From Terasakiella pusilla DSM 6293 (lineage in GTDB: Bacteria; Pseudomonadota; Alphaproteobacteria; Rhodospirillales; Terasakiellaceae), in contig NZ_JHYO01000006.1 of the NCBI RefSeq assembly GCF_000688235.1, positions 62,001 through 126,000 on the forward strand: a stretch of 64,000 nt of DNA. The letters are read 5' to 3'. The notes beneath the pieces are model-generated. The model searched no databases. It saw only the letters and a program-made list of their open reading frames with translations, and had not been told where the DNA came from. Both the position numbers and the translations under genes were made by a program. Positions 32,303 to 42,308 of the stretch are shown in pieces. The first letter of the stretch is position 1, and every line of letters starts with the position of its first letter.

Positions 32303-34624
32303 ATGCTGTCACGAAATTTAGAACAAACCCTTCATCGCGCCCTTGCCCTTGCAACGGAACGCCGCCATGAAATGGCAACGCTGGAACATTTGCTGCTGTC
32401 ATTGGTGGAAGATTCAGATGCGGTTGCTGTATTGCGCGCCTGTGATGTGTCTGTTGACCAATTGCGTCAGGACCTCCGTGAGTTTTTGGAAGAAGAACTG
32501 AACGAATTGCGCAGTGAAGTGCCGGTGGAACCAACACCGACAAGTGGCTTTCAGCGTGTTATTCAGCGTGCGGCCATTCACGTGCAATCTTCCGGTCGGG
32601 AAGAGGTCACGGGCGCCAACGTCCTTGTTGCCTTGTTCTCTGAGCGGGAATCACATGCAGTCTACTTCCTGCAAATTCAGGAGATGACTCGTCTGGATGC
32701 GGTCAATTATATCTCCCACGGGATTGCAAAAGTCCCGGGTCTGTCTGAAGATCGTGCGGTCCATGGCGTTGATGATGATCTGGAAGATGAGGGCGAAGGT
32801 GCCTCGGACGGTGCAAAAGCGCTTGAAAATTATTGCGTAAACCTGAATGAAAAAGCGCTTGAAGGTAAGATTGATCCTCTGATCGGTCGTCAGGAAGAAT
32901 TGGATCGGACCATTCAGGTCTTGTGTCGTCGTAGCAAAAATAACCCGCTGTATGTTGGTGATCCCGGTGTCGGGAAAACCGCAATTGCTGAAGGTCTGGC
33001 CCTGCGCATCGTAAAAAAACAGGTGCCGGAAGTACTGGACGAAGCGGTGATTTACGCCTTGGATATGGGCAGCTTATTGGCCGGAACCCGTTATCGTGGC
33101 GACTTTGAAGAACGCTTAAAGGCCGTTGTCAAAGAACTGGAAGCCCGCCCCCATGCAGTGCTGTTTATTGATGAAATCCATACGGTGATTGGGGCAGGGG
33201 CGACGAGTGGGGGCGCGATGGATGCGTCCAATTTGCTCAAGCCATCCCTTGCCAATGGGTCTTTGCGCTGTATTGGGTCGACGACCTACAAGGAATATCG
33301 TAGTCATTTTGAAAAGGATCGTGCCCTTGTACGTCGTTTCCAAAAAATCGATGTGAAGGAGCCTTCCATTGATGATGCCATCAAAATTCTACGTGGCCTG
33401 AAACCGTACTACGAAGAACATCACAATGTGCGCTACACAGCGGATGCCATTGTGGCTGCGGTTGAATTATCTTCGCGCTATATTGGTGATCGTAAATTGC
33501 CGGATAAGGCAATTGACGTGATCGACGAAGTGGGCGCGTCACGTATGCTGTTGCCGGAAAGCAAGCGCCGTAAGACGGTGACGGTCAAGGATGTGGAAGA
33601 TACCATTGCGAAAATTGCGCGCATCCCGCCGAAGTCTGTCTCAACAGATGACAAAGAAGCCCTGCGTAGCTTGGAAGGTGATCTGAAACGTATGGTCTTT
33701 GGTCAGGACAGCGCGATCGAGAAAATTTCAACCGCGATCAAATTGTCTCGCGCAGGATTGCGTGAGGCGGATAAGCCGATTGGGTCTTATCTCTTCTCTG
33801 GTCCAACAGGGGTAGGGAAGACGGAAGTTGCACGTCAATTGTCCATGACCCTTGGGGTGGAGATGCTGCGTTTTGATATGTCGGAATATATGGAACGTCA
33901 CAGCGTGTCCCGTTTGATCGGTGCCCCCCCGGGATATGTCGGGTTTGATCAGGGCGGTCTGTTGACAGATGGCGTGGATCAGCACCCCCATTGCGTGGTC
34001 TTGCTGGATGAGATCGAAAAAGCGCATCCGGATCTGTTTAATATCCTGTTGCAGGTGATGGATCATGGCAAGCTGACGGACAATAACGGCAAGACGATTG
34101 ATTTCCGCAATGTCATTTTAATCATGACGACAAATGCGGGGGCGGCTGATCTTGCGAAAAACGCCATCGGTTTCGGGCGGGAAAGTCGAGAAGGGGAGGA
34201 TAAAGAGGCAATCGAAAAACTCTTCTCTCCGGAATTTCGAAACCGTCTGGATGCGATTGTTCCGTTTGCGAATCTGGAACAGGATGTCGTCGGTAAGGTC
34301 GTTGATAAATTTATCATGGAACTTGAAGGCCAGCTTGCCGATCGTGGCGTGGAATTCCAGCTCACACCGGCGGCGCGTAAATGGCTCGCCAAGAAAGGCT
34401 ATGACAAAAATTATGGCGCGCGTCCATTAGGGCGTGTCATTCAGGAATATATCAAGAAGCCGCTGGCAGAAGAACTGCTGTTTGGGAAGTTGATTAGCGG
34501 TGGTTTGGTGAAGGTCAAAGTCGACGATGGGAGTTTGGCATTTGAATTTCCTGAAGTTGAGGTTCATGAAAAAGACGGTGAAAAATCGTCGAAAAGTAAG
34601 GTGCCGGCGACTGTCGATAAATAA
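32303..34624 (+). CDS. clpA: ATP-dependent Clp protease ATPase ClpA
   Basis: A 773-residue class I Clp/HSP100 unfoldase. It has the double Clp N-domain (about 1-145, starting [14 protein letters not shown]), AAA domain 1 with Walker A GDPGVGKT (219-226) and Walker [12 protein letters not shown] domain 2 with GPTGVGKT (around 500) and [11 protein letters not shown], and a C-terminal D2-small domain. The ClpP-binding loop is in the second AAA domain. It unfolds substrates from ClpS for ClpP, which is encoded elsewhere. AAGGGA lies 8 bases before the ATG at 32303. A terminator lies 34 bases past the stop. Confidence 0.97.
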   Translation: MLSRNLEQTLHRALALATERRHEMATLEHLLLSLVEDSDAVAVLRACDVSVDQLRQDLREFLEEELNELRSEVPVEPTPTSGFQRVIQRAAIHVQSSGREEVTGANVLVALFSERESHAVYFLQIQEMTRLDAVNYISHGIAKVPGLSEDRAVHGVDDDLEDEGEGASDGAKALENYCVNLNEKALEGKIDPLIGRQEELDRTIQVLCRRSKNNPLYVGDPGVGKTAIAEGLALRIVKKQVPEVLDEAVIYALDMGSLLAGTRYRGDFEERLKAVVKELEARPHAVLFIDEIHTVIGAGATSGGAMDASNLLKPSLANGSLRCIGSTTYKEYRSHFEKDRALVRRFQKIDVKEPSIDDAIKILRGLKPYYEEHHNVRYTADAIVAAVELSSRYIGDRKLPDKAIDVIDEVGASRMLLPESKRRKTVTVKDVEDTIAKIARIPPKSVSTDDKEALRSLEGDLKRMVFGQDSAIEKISTAIKLSRAGLREADKPIGSYLFSGPTGVGKTEVARQLSMTLGVEMLRFDMSEYMERHSVSRLIGAPPGYVGFDQGGLLTDGVDQHPHCVVLLDEIEKAHPDLFNILLQVMDHGKLTDNNGKTIDFRNVILIMTTNAGAADLAKNAIGFGRESREGEDKEAIEKLFSPEFRNRLDAIVPFANLEQDVVGKVVDKFIMELEGQLADRGVEFQLTPAARKWLAKKGYDKNYGARPLGRVIQEYIKKPLAEELLFGKLISGGLVKVKVDDGSLAFEFPEVEVHEKDGEKSSKSKVPATVDK

Positions 34625-34657
34625 TGTTTGCCAAGCGAACAATCATATGAGTAGAGT

Positions 34658-34686
34658 AGGCCTCATTTAATTTAATGGGGCCTTTT
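34658..34686 (+). terminator. Terminator between clpA and the CoA-transferase gene
   Basis: AGGCCTCATT pairs with AATGGGGCCT (10 bp, one T-G pair) around a 6-base loop, followed by TTTT. The T-run ends two bases before the next start codon, so this hairpin also occupies the place where that gene's ribosome site would be. Confidence 0.7.
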
Positions 34687-34688
34687 CT

Positions 34689-35780
34689 ATGTTTAATGAT
34701 TGTTTGGACGGTATTCGCGTTCTCGACCTGTCGCAGTATATTCCGGGACCCTTTGCGACCATGACCTTGGGTGATTTAGGCGCGGAAGTCATTAAGATTG
34801 AGCCCCCCTTTGGTGATCCCATGCGCACGGCTTTTTTGACGGGCGAAGACGGAATTTCCCCTTTTTACAAGCAACTGAATGCTGGCAAAACGGTCATCAA
34901 TCTTGATCTTAAAAGTGAGGAAGGCAAAGCGGCCTTTACTCAGTTGGTTCAGAAATCTGACGTGATTTTAGAATCTTTTCGCCCCGGCGTGATGGGGCGT
35001 CTTGGATTTGGCCCGGAGGAGTTGAAGGCGTTAAATCCCAAGCTGGTCCATTGTGCGTTATCCGGCTTTGGTCAAACTGGGCCTTATGCCCAAATCGCAG
35101 GTCATGATATGACCTATGTCGCTTTGACTGGCGGCTTGTCCCAGACTGGACATGCAGAGCAAGGGCCTGTGCCGATCTTTCCACCTATGGCGGATCATAG
35201 TGGGGCAATGCAGGCGGTCAATTCGATCTTGGCGGCGCTGTTTAGGCGGGAGAGAACGGGCAAGGGCGCGTTTATCGATGTCTCGTTATTTGAAGCTGCC
35301 TTAAGCTGGAACTATTTAGGTTTGACTGCCGCCACCCATGGACGTGTGGAAGAATGTGGACGGGGAGAGCTGACCGGGGCTGCGGCGTGGTACAATATTT
35401 ATAAGACATCCGATGAGCGCTATTTCGCCTTTGCCCCGATCGAGCCGAAATTTTGGCTGAATTTCTGCAAGGCAATTGGGCGGGAAGATTTGATTGCGCG
35501 CCAGAATGAGCCTTTGCCACAGGATAAACTGATTGAAGATCTACAGGATCTATTTAAATCCAAGACCTTATCTGAATGGAGCGCCCTTTTATTGGATGCG
35601 GAGTGTTGTATGGAGCCAATCCATCGACCGGACGAGGTGTTGGATCATCCACATGTTAAAGAACGTCAAATCGCGTTTGGTGACGAAATCCGTTTTCCGG
35701 CATGGGTCGATGGCAATCCACCTGCAGGGCGTAAGCCTATGGTGCAGATGGATGCTATAGCATTATTAGATAAGATTTAA
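34689..35780 (+). CDS. CaiB/BaiF family CoA-transferase
   Basis: A 363-residue class III CoA-transferase. The N-terminus (LDGIRVLDLSQYIPGPFATMTL core) and GDLGAEVIKIEPP are typical; the catalytic aspartate is expected in the HDMTYVALTGG region (about residue 140), as in the alpha-methylacyl-CoA racemase/formyl-CoA transferase family. It moves CoA between organic acids, or epimerises 2-methylacyl-CoAs; the substrate is unknown. Its ATG lies three bases after the T-run of the clpA terminator, and there is no ribosome site, so expression control is unusual. It converges with the hemerythrin-like gene, with a 1-bp gap. Confidence 0.88.
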   Translation: MFNDCLDGIRVLDLSQYIPGPFATMTLGDLGAEVIKIEPPFGDPMRTAFLTGEDGISPFYKQLNAGKTVINLDLKSEEGKAAFTQLVQKSDVILESFRPGVMGRLGFGPEELKALNPKLVHCALSGFGQTGPYAQIAGHDMTYVALTGGLSQTGHAEQGPVPIFPPMADHSGAMQAVNSILAALFRRERTGKGAFIDVSLFEAALSWNYLGLTAATHGRVEECGRGELTGAAAWYNIYKTSDERYFAFAPIEPKFWLNFCKAIGREDLIARQNEPLPQDKLIEDLQDLFKSKTLSEWSALLLDAECCMEPIHRPDEVLDHPHVKERQIAFGDEIRFPAWVDGNPPAGRKPMVQMDAIALLDKI

Positions 35781-35781
35781 C

Positions 35782-36177
35782 TTATTGTTTGGTGAGGACT
35801 TTCGCACAACTTTTGCAAGATGCGTCATCTCTAAAGACATGCAGTGCCGCCCATTGTCTCAATTCAAGGATTGCGACACTGGGGGGCATCGCTGCGCCGA
35901 AGCTTTCAAGTGTCTCGCGCAATTCGCGTAAGCGCGAAATGATATCATTGACGTGGATCTGGGCTTCGCACGCATGACGGCTGCGGCACTGTCCTTTTGC
36001 GGACAGGTAAGGCTCTATATTTTCGATCAGCCCATCTAGTTGAGCCAATATGTCTTCCAAAGGCTTTTTGCAGGCAAGGTCTTCACAGATGGTGTCTACG
36101 GTTTCGGCAATAAGGGGATGCCCTTCATCTATAAAAGGAATGCCGGTGGGTAAAATTTCATCTATTAAAAATGTCAT
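35782..36177 (-). CDS. Putative divergent hemerythrin-like, cysteine-rich protein
   Basis: A 131-residue, probably four-helix protein. The start TGIPFIDEGHPLI resembles the first helix of bacteriohemerythrins (His20), and near the C-terminus HVFRDD gives the His-x4-Asp pair (His113, Asp118) of the last helix. The middle ligands are not standard: His68 and His75 occur in a cysteine-containing stretch, and there are six cysteines in all (31, 36, 64, 70, 121, 124), ending in CKSC. It may be a degenerate hemerythrin with a changed metal or redox site, or an unrelated helical protein. It faces the CoA-transferase gene. Confidence 0.4.
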   Translation of the reverse strand: MTFLIDEILPTGIPFIDEGHPLIAETVDTICEDLACKKPLEDILAQLDGLIENIEPYLSAKGQCRSRHACEAQIHVNDIISRLRELRETLESFGAAMPPSVAILELRQWAALHVFRDDASCKSCAKVLTKQ

Positions 36178-36260
36178 TTATCTACCTCTGTCCGTCTCGA
36201 AAGGTCGTAGTATACGACAATGCGCAAAAGTTGCGTCACTCATTTGGGGGAGATAGTATG

Positions 36261-37412
36261 CTATGATCTTTTATAAGGTGACAAGCTTGAAAGCTCTTTC
36301 ATTTCAAGTTCATTGACCTTTTGGTCATGTTTAAGGAAATCTTCGACTGCGCGTTGAAAACCGCGATCTGCAATCCAATGGCTACTATAGGTTTTTTGCG
36401 GCAGATATCCTCGCTGAATTTTATGTTGCCCCTGCGCGCCGGCTTCCACCCGTGCGAGTCGGTGTGTGATCGCATAGTCGATGGCCTGATAATAACAGGC
36501 CTCAAAATGCAGGAAACGAAAGTCTTCGCGGCACCCCCAATAGCGACCGTAAATGGTTTTATCCCCTTTTAAGTTGAGGGCGCCTGCAACGATTGTGTCA
36601 TCTTGATAGGCGAGGACAAGGACAACATCATCGCCCATGCGTTGCCCGAGCAGGCTGAAAAAATCCGGGTTTAGATAAGGATGCCCCCATTTGCGACCTG
36701 ATGTGTCCAGATAGAAGCTGTAAAATGCATCCCAGTGGTTTTCTGTAATGTCAGCTCCACTTAGGCAGCGAAGGGCAATTCCACTATCTTTAACGGCTTG
36801 GCGTTCTTTACGGATGGATTTCCGCTTGCGCGAGGACAACCGATCTAGAAAATCATCAAAGCTGTTATATCCGTCATTGTCCCAGTGATACTGGTGCCCG
36901 ATACGACCGAGAAAACCATTATTTTGCGCGACTTTCCATTCCTGTTCAGTTGTAAAGGTTATGTGAAGGGAGGATAGGTGAAGTTCTTTTGCGCGTGCAA
37001 CCATGGCTTCTAAAAGCAGAGTCTGACAGTCTTGGGGAGCATTGGGTGCAAGTAACAATCTGTGACCGGAAACGGGTGTAAACGGGATTGCGCATTGTAA
37101 TTTTGGATAATAGCGCCCGCCCGCGCGTTCATAGGCATCGGCCCATGACCAGTCAAAGACATATTCCCCATAGGAATGTCCTTTCAGGTACGCGGGGGAG
37201 CATGCAAGCAGGGTGCCTTGTTCATCGTAGAGGACAAAATGTTGGGGCATCCAGCCGGCTTTTGCAGCGGTACAGCCGCTATCTTCCAAAGCACTTAAAA
37301 ATTCGTGCTTGGCAAAAGGTTCATCAGCCCCGACACAGTTGTTCCAGACGTCAGGGCTGATGCTCTTGATTGATTCTAGTATATCGATGTTAAGCGATTT
37401 CGAAGATGCCAT
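36261..37412 (-). CDS. FemAB-like/DUF482 GNAT-fold protein
   Basis: A 383-residue cytoplasmic protein of the PF04339 group (peptidoglycan biosynthesis/recognition, FemAB-like, double GNAT fold). Typical stretches are [16 protein letters not shown] near the N-terminus, [16 protein letters not shown] mid-protein, and [17 protein letters not shown] in the C-terminal half, the last being the family's most conserved part. By analogy with FemXAB it may transfer an aminoacyl or acyl group, but no reaction is established for this group. Its ATG lies inside the end of the ridA gene (23-bp overlap, different frame), so translation is coupled to RidA. Confidence 0.8.
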   Translation of the reverse strand: MASSKSLNIDILESIKSISPDVWNNCVGADEPFAKHEFLSALEDSGCTAAKAGWMPQHFVLYDEQGTLLACSPAYLKGHSYGEYVFDWSWADAYERAGGRYYPKLQCAIPFTPVSGHRLLLAPNAPQDCQTLLLEAMVARAKELHLSSLHITFTTEQEWKVAQNNGFLGRIGHQYHWDNDGYNSFDDFLDRLSSRKRKSIRKERQAVKDSGIALRCLSGADITENHWDAFYSFYLDTSGRKWGHPYLNPDFFSLLGQRMGDDVVLVLAYQDDTIVAGALNLKGDKTIYGRYWGCREDFRFLHFEACYYQAIDYAITHRLARVEAGAQGQHKIQRGYLPQKTYSSHWIADRGFQRAVEDFLKHDQKVNELEMKELSSLSPYKRS

Positions 37413-37857
37413 CGACTTCTACAGAAATACCAAGGGGGAGGGAGGCAACGCCAACAGCCGAGCGTGTGTGTTTACCTGCATCACCAAAGACTTCGACCAT
37501 CAGGTCGGAAGCACCGTTCAATACCTTTGGTTGATCGGTAAATTCGGGCGTGCCGTTTACAAAGCCACCCAGTTTAATGACTTGCTTCACACGATCAAGG
37601 TCGCCATCAAGGGCTGCTTTGACTTGGGCAATCATATTCAGACCGCATAGGCGCGCTGCGGCCATACCGTCTTCTACGCTCAGGTTTTCGCCAAGACGAC
37701 CGATATATTTAAGCTCACCGTTTAAGATGGTGATCTGACCGGACAGGTACAGATAGTTGCCGGTGATAAGTGTAGGGACGTAGTTGCCAACAGCGCGGGT
37801 TGCTTCTGGCAGTTCGATCCCGAGTTCAGCCAGTCTTTGTTCGATTTTTCCTGACAT
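37390..37857 (-). CDS. ridA: RidA family enamine/imine deaminase
   Basis: A 155-residue YjgF/YER057c/UK114 protein of the longer subgroup. Features are [20 protein letters not shown] at the N-terminus, [15 protein letters not shown], and [14 protein letters not shown], with the arginine expected to bind the substrate carboxylate. RidA hydrolyses reactive 2-aminoacrylate and related enamines to protect PLP enzymes; this subgroup is less studied. The start is the ATG at 37857, with AGGAG seven bases upstream; the frame extends to 37938, but through a region with no similarity. It is the first gene of a two-gene unit with the FemAB-like protein. Confidence 0.88.
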   Translation of the reverse strand: MSGKIEQRLAELGIELPEATRAVGNYVPTLITGNYLYLSGQITILNGELKYIGRLGENLSVEDGMAAARLCGLNMIAQVKAALDGDLDRVKQVIKLGGFVNGTPEFTDQPKVLNGASDLMVEVFGDAGKHTRSAVGVASLPLGISVEVDGIFEIA

Positions 37858-37936
37858 ATCAGGCTCCTGATTGATAATTACTTTTACCAATTTAGGTGAC
37901 GTGCAGGAAAGAACAAGCCCTAAATGGCTGCAAAAC

Positions 37937-37969
37937 AAAGGGGAAGTCGAAAAAAACGACTTCCCCTTT
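37937..37969 (-). terminator. Rho-independent terminator after nrdJ
   Basis: A 13-bp perfect stem (AAAGGGGAAGTCG, 37937-37949, with 37957-37969) has a 7-base loop. On the minus strand TTTGTTTTG follows. It lies 32 bases past the nrdJ stop and before the ridA unit. Confidence 0.85.
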
Positions 37970-38000
37970 GTCCGTCTTCGCTTTTAGGCGCGTAAATGGT

Positions 38001-41000
38001 TTACGAACACCCTGATGTGGACCCACAGGTTACACATTTCAGGCAAGTGCCGTTTCTCACCAGTGTGAAGTTACCGCATTCCGGGCAGGCATCGCCTTCA
38101 TAACCTTTCATACGGGCTTCACGGATTTGTTCCAGCTTTTGATCTGTTTCCGTGAAGATATCCGGTTCGCCATCAATGGTCGCTGCCGCTGCCAGATCGG
38201 TCGTGCCACCGGCAGTTGATCCGCTGACCGCGCCGCCGGAACCGCCCGTGGAACCGCTGCTTTCGCCGCTGTCCCCTTTAAAGACGAGGAAGCGACCGCG
38301 CATATAGCCCTGAGAGGCAACGCGTTCAATCATCTGATTAGCTTTCTCTTTATCTTCTTGAGGTAGTTCGGACTGGGCTTCGCCATGACCGACCGCATCA
38401 TGATGCAGATCTTCCGGCTTGATGTGGGCCAAGTCATTGCGGTCCATGTAAGACACAGCCAATTCACGGAAGATATAATCCAGTACGGAAGAGGCCATCT
38501 TGATAGTGTCGTTACCTTCTACCATGCCGCTTGGTTCAAAGCGGGTGAAGGTAAAGGCTTCAACAAATTCATCCAGCGGCACGCCGTATTGCAGGCCAAG
38601 GGAAATCGCAATTGCAAAGTTGTTCATCAAGGAACGGAAGGCCGCGCCCTCTTTGTGCATATCGATGAACAGTTCACCCAATTGACCGTCTTCATATTCG
38701 CCTGTCCGCAGGTACACTTTGTGACCGCCAACGGACGCTTTTTGCGTGTAGCCTTTACGACGGTTTGGCAGTTTACGACGCTGTGCGACAATGCGTTCGA
38801 CGATGCGTTCGGCAACGATTTCGGCTTTCTTGGCGGTTGCTTGATCGGCAACGGCATCTGCCAATGACTCTTCAGCTTCGTCATCATCCAGAACTTGCGC
38901 CTGCAACGGTTGTGACAGTTTGGAGCCATCACGGTAGAGTGCGTTGGCTTTCAGACCCAATGTCCAAGAGAGGTGGTAGGCCTCCTTACAATTTTTCACC
39001 GTGGCATTGTTTGCCATATTGATTGTCTTGGAGATCGCACCGGAGATAAAGGACTGTGCCGCCGCCATCATGCGGATGTGGCTTTCAACGGACAGGAAGC
39101 GTTTTCCTTTACGACCACATGGGTTGGCGCAATCAAAGACGGGCAGGTGCTCATCTTTCAGGTGCGGTGCCCCTTCAAGGGTCATGGAGCCACAGACATA
39201 GGTGTTGGCACTTTCGATCTGGTCTTTGGTGAAGCCCAGTTCTGCCAGCATGTCGTAGCCCGGTACATCCATTTTTGCGAGATCAAGGCCAAGCTTTTTC
39301 TGGCAGAACTCTTCCCCAAGGTTGTACTTGTTGAAGACAAACTTGATGTCAAAAGCGTCTGCCAGTGATTTTTCCAGCTTGTCGATGGTTTCATCATCAA
39401 AACCCTTTTGACGCAGGGCATCATGAGTGATGTAAGAGGTCCCTTTAAGGGTGCCGTGACCGACCGCATAACGGATCATGTCGTTGACTTGTTCTTTGTT
39501 GTAGCCCAGCTTGGTCAGGGACTGCGGTACAATACGGTTGATGATCTTGAAGTAACCGCCACCCGCAAGTTTCTTGAACTTCACAAGGGCAAAGTCCGGC
39601 TCGATCCCGGTGGTGTCACAATCCATGACCAGACCAATGGTACCGGTTGGCGCAATAACAGAGACTTGCGCGTTACGGAACCCGTGTTCTTTCCCTAACT
39701 CTAGGGCGCGATCCCAAGATTTGCGCGCAGCTTCGATCAGCTCGCCCTCTGGGCAATTTGCTGCATCTAGCGGTACAGGCAAGACGGACAGGCCTTCGTA
39801 ATCGTCCTTCAAGCCTTGGGCGGCACGGCGATGGTTGCGGATTACGCGTAGCATATGGTCCGCGTTATTGGCATAGCCGGGGAAAGCGCCCAGTTCGCCA
39901 GCCATCTCAGCAGAAGTCGCATACGCTTCCCCTGTCATCAGGGCGGTGATAGAGCCACACAAAGCGCGCCCTTCCGGGCTATCGTAAGGCAGACCCGCTG
40001 ACATCAATAGGCCACCGATGTTGGCATAGCCAAGGCCGAGTGTACGGTAGTCGTAAGACAGTTGTGCAATTTCCTTGGACGGGAATTGGGCCATCAGAAC
40101 GGCGATTTCCAGCGTCACGGTCCAGATGCGAACAGCATGAGAGAAAGCCGCAACGTCAAAGGAGCCATCTTCTTTCGTGAACTGAAGCAGGTTCAGGGAC
40201 GCAAGGTTACAGGCCGTGTCGTCAAGGAACATATATTCAGAACAGGGGTTGGAGGCGTTGATGCGACCATCTGCAGGGCAGGTGTGCCATTCGTTGATGG
40301 TGGTATCAAACTGGATACCCGGATCGGCGCAGGCCCATGCTGCATAGCCGATATCTTCCCACAGATCTTTGGCTTTAATGCGCTTGGCAACGCTGCCGTC
40401 TTTACGGTTGATCAGTTCCCATTCGCCGTCTGCCAGAACCTTGTTCAGGAAGTCATTGGAGACACGCACGGTGTTGTTGGAGTTTTGACCCGCAACGGTC
40501 ATATAGGCTTCTGAATCCCAATCTGTATCGTAGGACGGGAATTCAATATCCGTGTAGCCTTGTTTGGCAAATTCGATGACGCGTTGAATGTAGTTTTCAG
40601 GGATCAGGACTTTGCGGGCAGCAAGGATCGCTTTTTTGAGGGGCTTATTTTTCTTGGCGTCAAAGGCGTCTTCGCTGTCACCGGCTTCGGTGCAGGCGCG
40701 CATGACGTCGCCCAGATGTTTTTTAGCGAGTTTGGAACCGGCAACAAGGGCTGCGACTTTCTGTTCCTCTTTCACCTTCCAGGAGATGAACTCTTCAACA
40801 TCAGGGTGATCTACGTCTACAACGACCATTTTGGCAGCGCGACGAGTCGTGCCACCAGACTTGATTGCACCGGCTGCACGATCCCCGATTTTCAGGAAGC
40901 TCATCAGACCGGAAGATTTACCGCCGCCGGACAATGGCTCGCCCGATGCACGCAGGTTGGAGAAGTTGGACCCGGTACCGGAGCCATATTTAAACAGACG

Positions 41001-41666
41001 GGCTTCGCGCACCCAAAGGTCCATAATGCCGCCTTCGTTGACCAGGTCATCTTGAATGGACTGAATGAAGCAGGCGTGTGGTTGCGGATGCTCGTAAGAG
41101 GATTTGGAGCGAACAAGTTTGCCGGTTTTAAAGTCAACATAGTGGTGGCCTTGGGCCGGTCCATCAATGCCATAGGCCCAGTGCAGGCCTGTGTTAAACC
41201 ATTGCGGGGAGTTTGGAGCGCCCATCTGGGTACACAATTGGTAACGCATCTCGTCATGATAGGCGCGTGCGTCTTCTTCACTGTCGAAGTAGCCGCCTTT
41301 CCAGCCCCAATAGGTCCATGTGCCCGCCAAGCGGTCAAAGACTTGTGTGGCTGACGTTTCACCACCGAAACGCTCCTCTTTTGGGATCTGGCTCATCGCG
41401 TCTTCATCGGGGACGCTGCGCCACAACCATTCTGGCACGTCTTTTTCTTTAACGGCCTTCAATTTGGCGGGAACACCAGCTTTGCGGAAATATTTTTGTG
41501 CCAAGACATCACATGCGACCTGTGACCAGCTTTCCGGCACGTCAATGTTGTTGGCTTGAAAGACGATAGACCCATCCGGGTTGCGGATTTCACTGATTGC
41601 TTTTCTGAATACGATAGTCGCGTATGGAGATTGATCTGCCTGCGTGAAATGACGATGAATACGCAT
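38001..41666 (-). CDS. nrdJ: Adenosylcobalamin-dependent ribonucleotide reductase (class II)
   Basis: A 1,221-residue vitamin B12-dependent ribonucleoside-diphosphate reductase, the long alphaproteobacterial form. It contains the glycyl-rich finger-loop region [23 protein letters not shown] with active-site cysteine (quoted core only: NPCSEY), VIAPTGTIG (conserved phosphate-binding stretch) and a C-terminal zinc ribbon with CPECG and [10 protein letters not shown]. It reduces ribonucleotides without oxygen and with B12, so the cell can replicate under low oxygen. AGGGG precedes the ATG at 41666. A serine/glycine-rich linker lies at about 1160-1185. Terminated downstream; upstream 640 bp are non-coding. 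Confidence 0.96.
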   Translation of the reverse strand: MRIHRHFTQADQSPYATIVFRKAISEIRNPDGSIVFQANNIDVPESWSQVACDVLAQKYFRKAGVPAKLKAVKEKDVPEWLWRSVPDEDAMSQIPKEERFGGETSATQVFDRLAGTWTYWGWKGGYFDSEEDARAYHDEMRYQLCTQMGAPNSPQWFNTGLHWAYGIDGPAQGHHYVDFKTGKLVRSKSSYEHPQPHACFIQSIQDDLVNEGGIMDLWVREARLFKYGSGTGSNFSNLRASGEPLSGGGKSSGLMSFLKIGDRAAGAIKSGGTTRRAAKMVVVDVDHPDVEEFISWKVKEEQKVAALVAGSKLAKKHLGDVMRACTEAGDSEDAFDAKKNKPLKKAILAARKVLIPENYIQRVIEFAKQGYTDIEFPSYDTDWDSEAYMTVAGQNSNNTVRVSNDFLNKVLADGEWELINRKDGSVAKRIKAKDLWEDIGYAAWACADPGIQFDTTINEWHTCPADGRINASNPCSEYMFLDDTACNLASLNLLQFTKEDGSFDVAAFSHAVRIWTVTLEIAVLMAQFPSKEIAQLSYDYRTLGLGYANIGGLLMSAGLPYDSPEGRALCGSITALMTGEAYATSAEMAGELGAFPGYANNADHMLRVIRNHRRAAQGLKDDYEGLSVLPVPLDAANCPEGELIEAARKSWDRALELGKEHGFRNAQVSVIAPTGTIGLVMDCDTTGIEPDFALVKFKKLAGGGYFKIINRIVPQSLTKLGYNKEQVNDMIRYAVGHGTLKGTSYITHDALRQKGFDDETIDKLEKSLADAFDIKFVFNKYNLGEEFCQKKLGLDLAKMDVPGYDMLAELGFTKDQIESANTYVCGSMTLEGAPHLKDEHLPVFDCANPCGRKGKRFLSVESHIRMMAAAQSFISGAISKTINMANNATVKNCKEAYHLSWTLGLKANALYRDGSKLSQPLQAQVLDDDEAEESLADAVADQATAKKAEIVAERIVERIVAQRRKLPNRRKGYTQKASVGGHKVYLRTGEYEDGQLGELFIDMHKEGAAFRSLMNNFAIAISLGLQYGVPLDEFVEAFTFTRFEPSGMVEGNDTIKMASSVLDYIFRELAVSYMDRNDLAHIKPEDLHHDAVGHGEAQSELPQEDKEKANQMIERVASQGYMRGRFLVFKGDSGESSGSTGGSGGAVSGSTAGGTTDLAAAATIDGEPDIFTETDQKLEQIREARMKGYEGDACPECGNFTLVRNGTCLKCVTCGSTSGCS

Positions 41667-42308
41667 AGTGCCCCTACATGCCTCTTACTTAAATAATTAG
41701 AGATACAAACAACGAATAGTTTTTTTTATTATGGCCCTCACCTTTGATCACGCGCACAGCTATATAAAGGGGGCGCAAGAACCTCAAGGGCACAAGATGT
41801 AGAGCATTTTCGATCGATCTTTGCAACTACTACCAAAGTATAATTTTGTTTCTTTGGGAAACAGACAGAATGGGAAAGTAAGCGACTCTGCCGATTCCAT
41901 AACGATGCAGATGCTGAAAAAAATTTATATTAAAAAAACGCTTGAAACGGTCTTTGTTTGCCGATGATGCCGCAACCCTTTGTGTTGCCTTGATCTTGTG
42001 CCTACCAAGTTTAGTGTGTCTTTTGTCGATCTTGTTAAGTCTAGGAAAAACCTAAAGAGAATCCGGCTGAGGGCTAAAAAATGCATAAAAATTAGGCAGG
42101 ACACATATTTTTTTGGGTTAAGAATCGGCAGTGCGTTATATGTCTTTAGGATAGGTGTTAATTAATTTTAAATTGCTCTTGGGATACGGTCACCGGATGG
42201 TGTAAAAATAGGTATAAATATAAGCATTTAAGCCGGGAGCCGATTGGACCAGTTTGCTTTAACCTTAAGAAAGGAAGGCGAGCAGGGGTGATCGTGTTAT
42301 AAAACAAA
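41667..42308. other. Long non-coding gap upstream of nrdJ
   Basis: A 642-bp AT-rich stretch between the divergent nrdJ and GGDEF-EAL genes. It must hold both promoters. I looked for a cobalamin riboswitch, an NrdR-box pair and a c-di-GMP riboswitch and could not recognise any. A 61-codon open frame (41980-42165) has arginine/lysine-rich, low-complexity coding and no ribosome site; I do not call it. Small local symmetries occur (GATCGATC near 41811; CCAAAG...CTTTGG around 41833-41857). An undetected small RNA is possible. Confidence 0.5.

Noticed and set aside
40560-41354. 264-codon open frame opposite nrdJ
   Set aside because: It lies fully inside a highly conserved gene on the other strand, has no family resemblance and no ribosome site.
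41980-42165. 61-codon open frame in the gap before the GGDEF-EAL gene
   Set aside because: No ribosome site, skewed basic composition, no similarity to anything I know. Kept only as a note in the gap entry.
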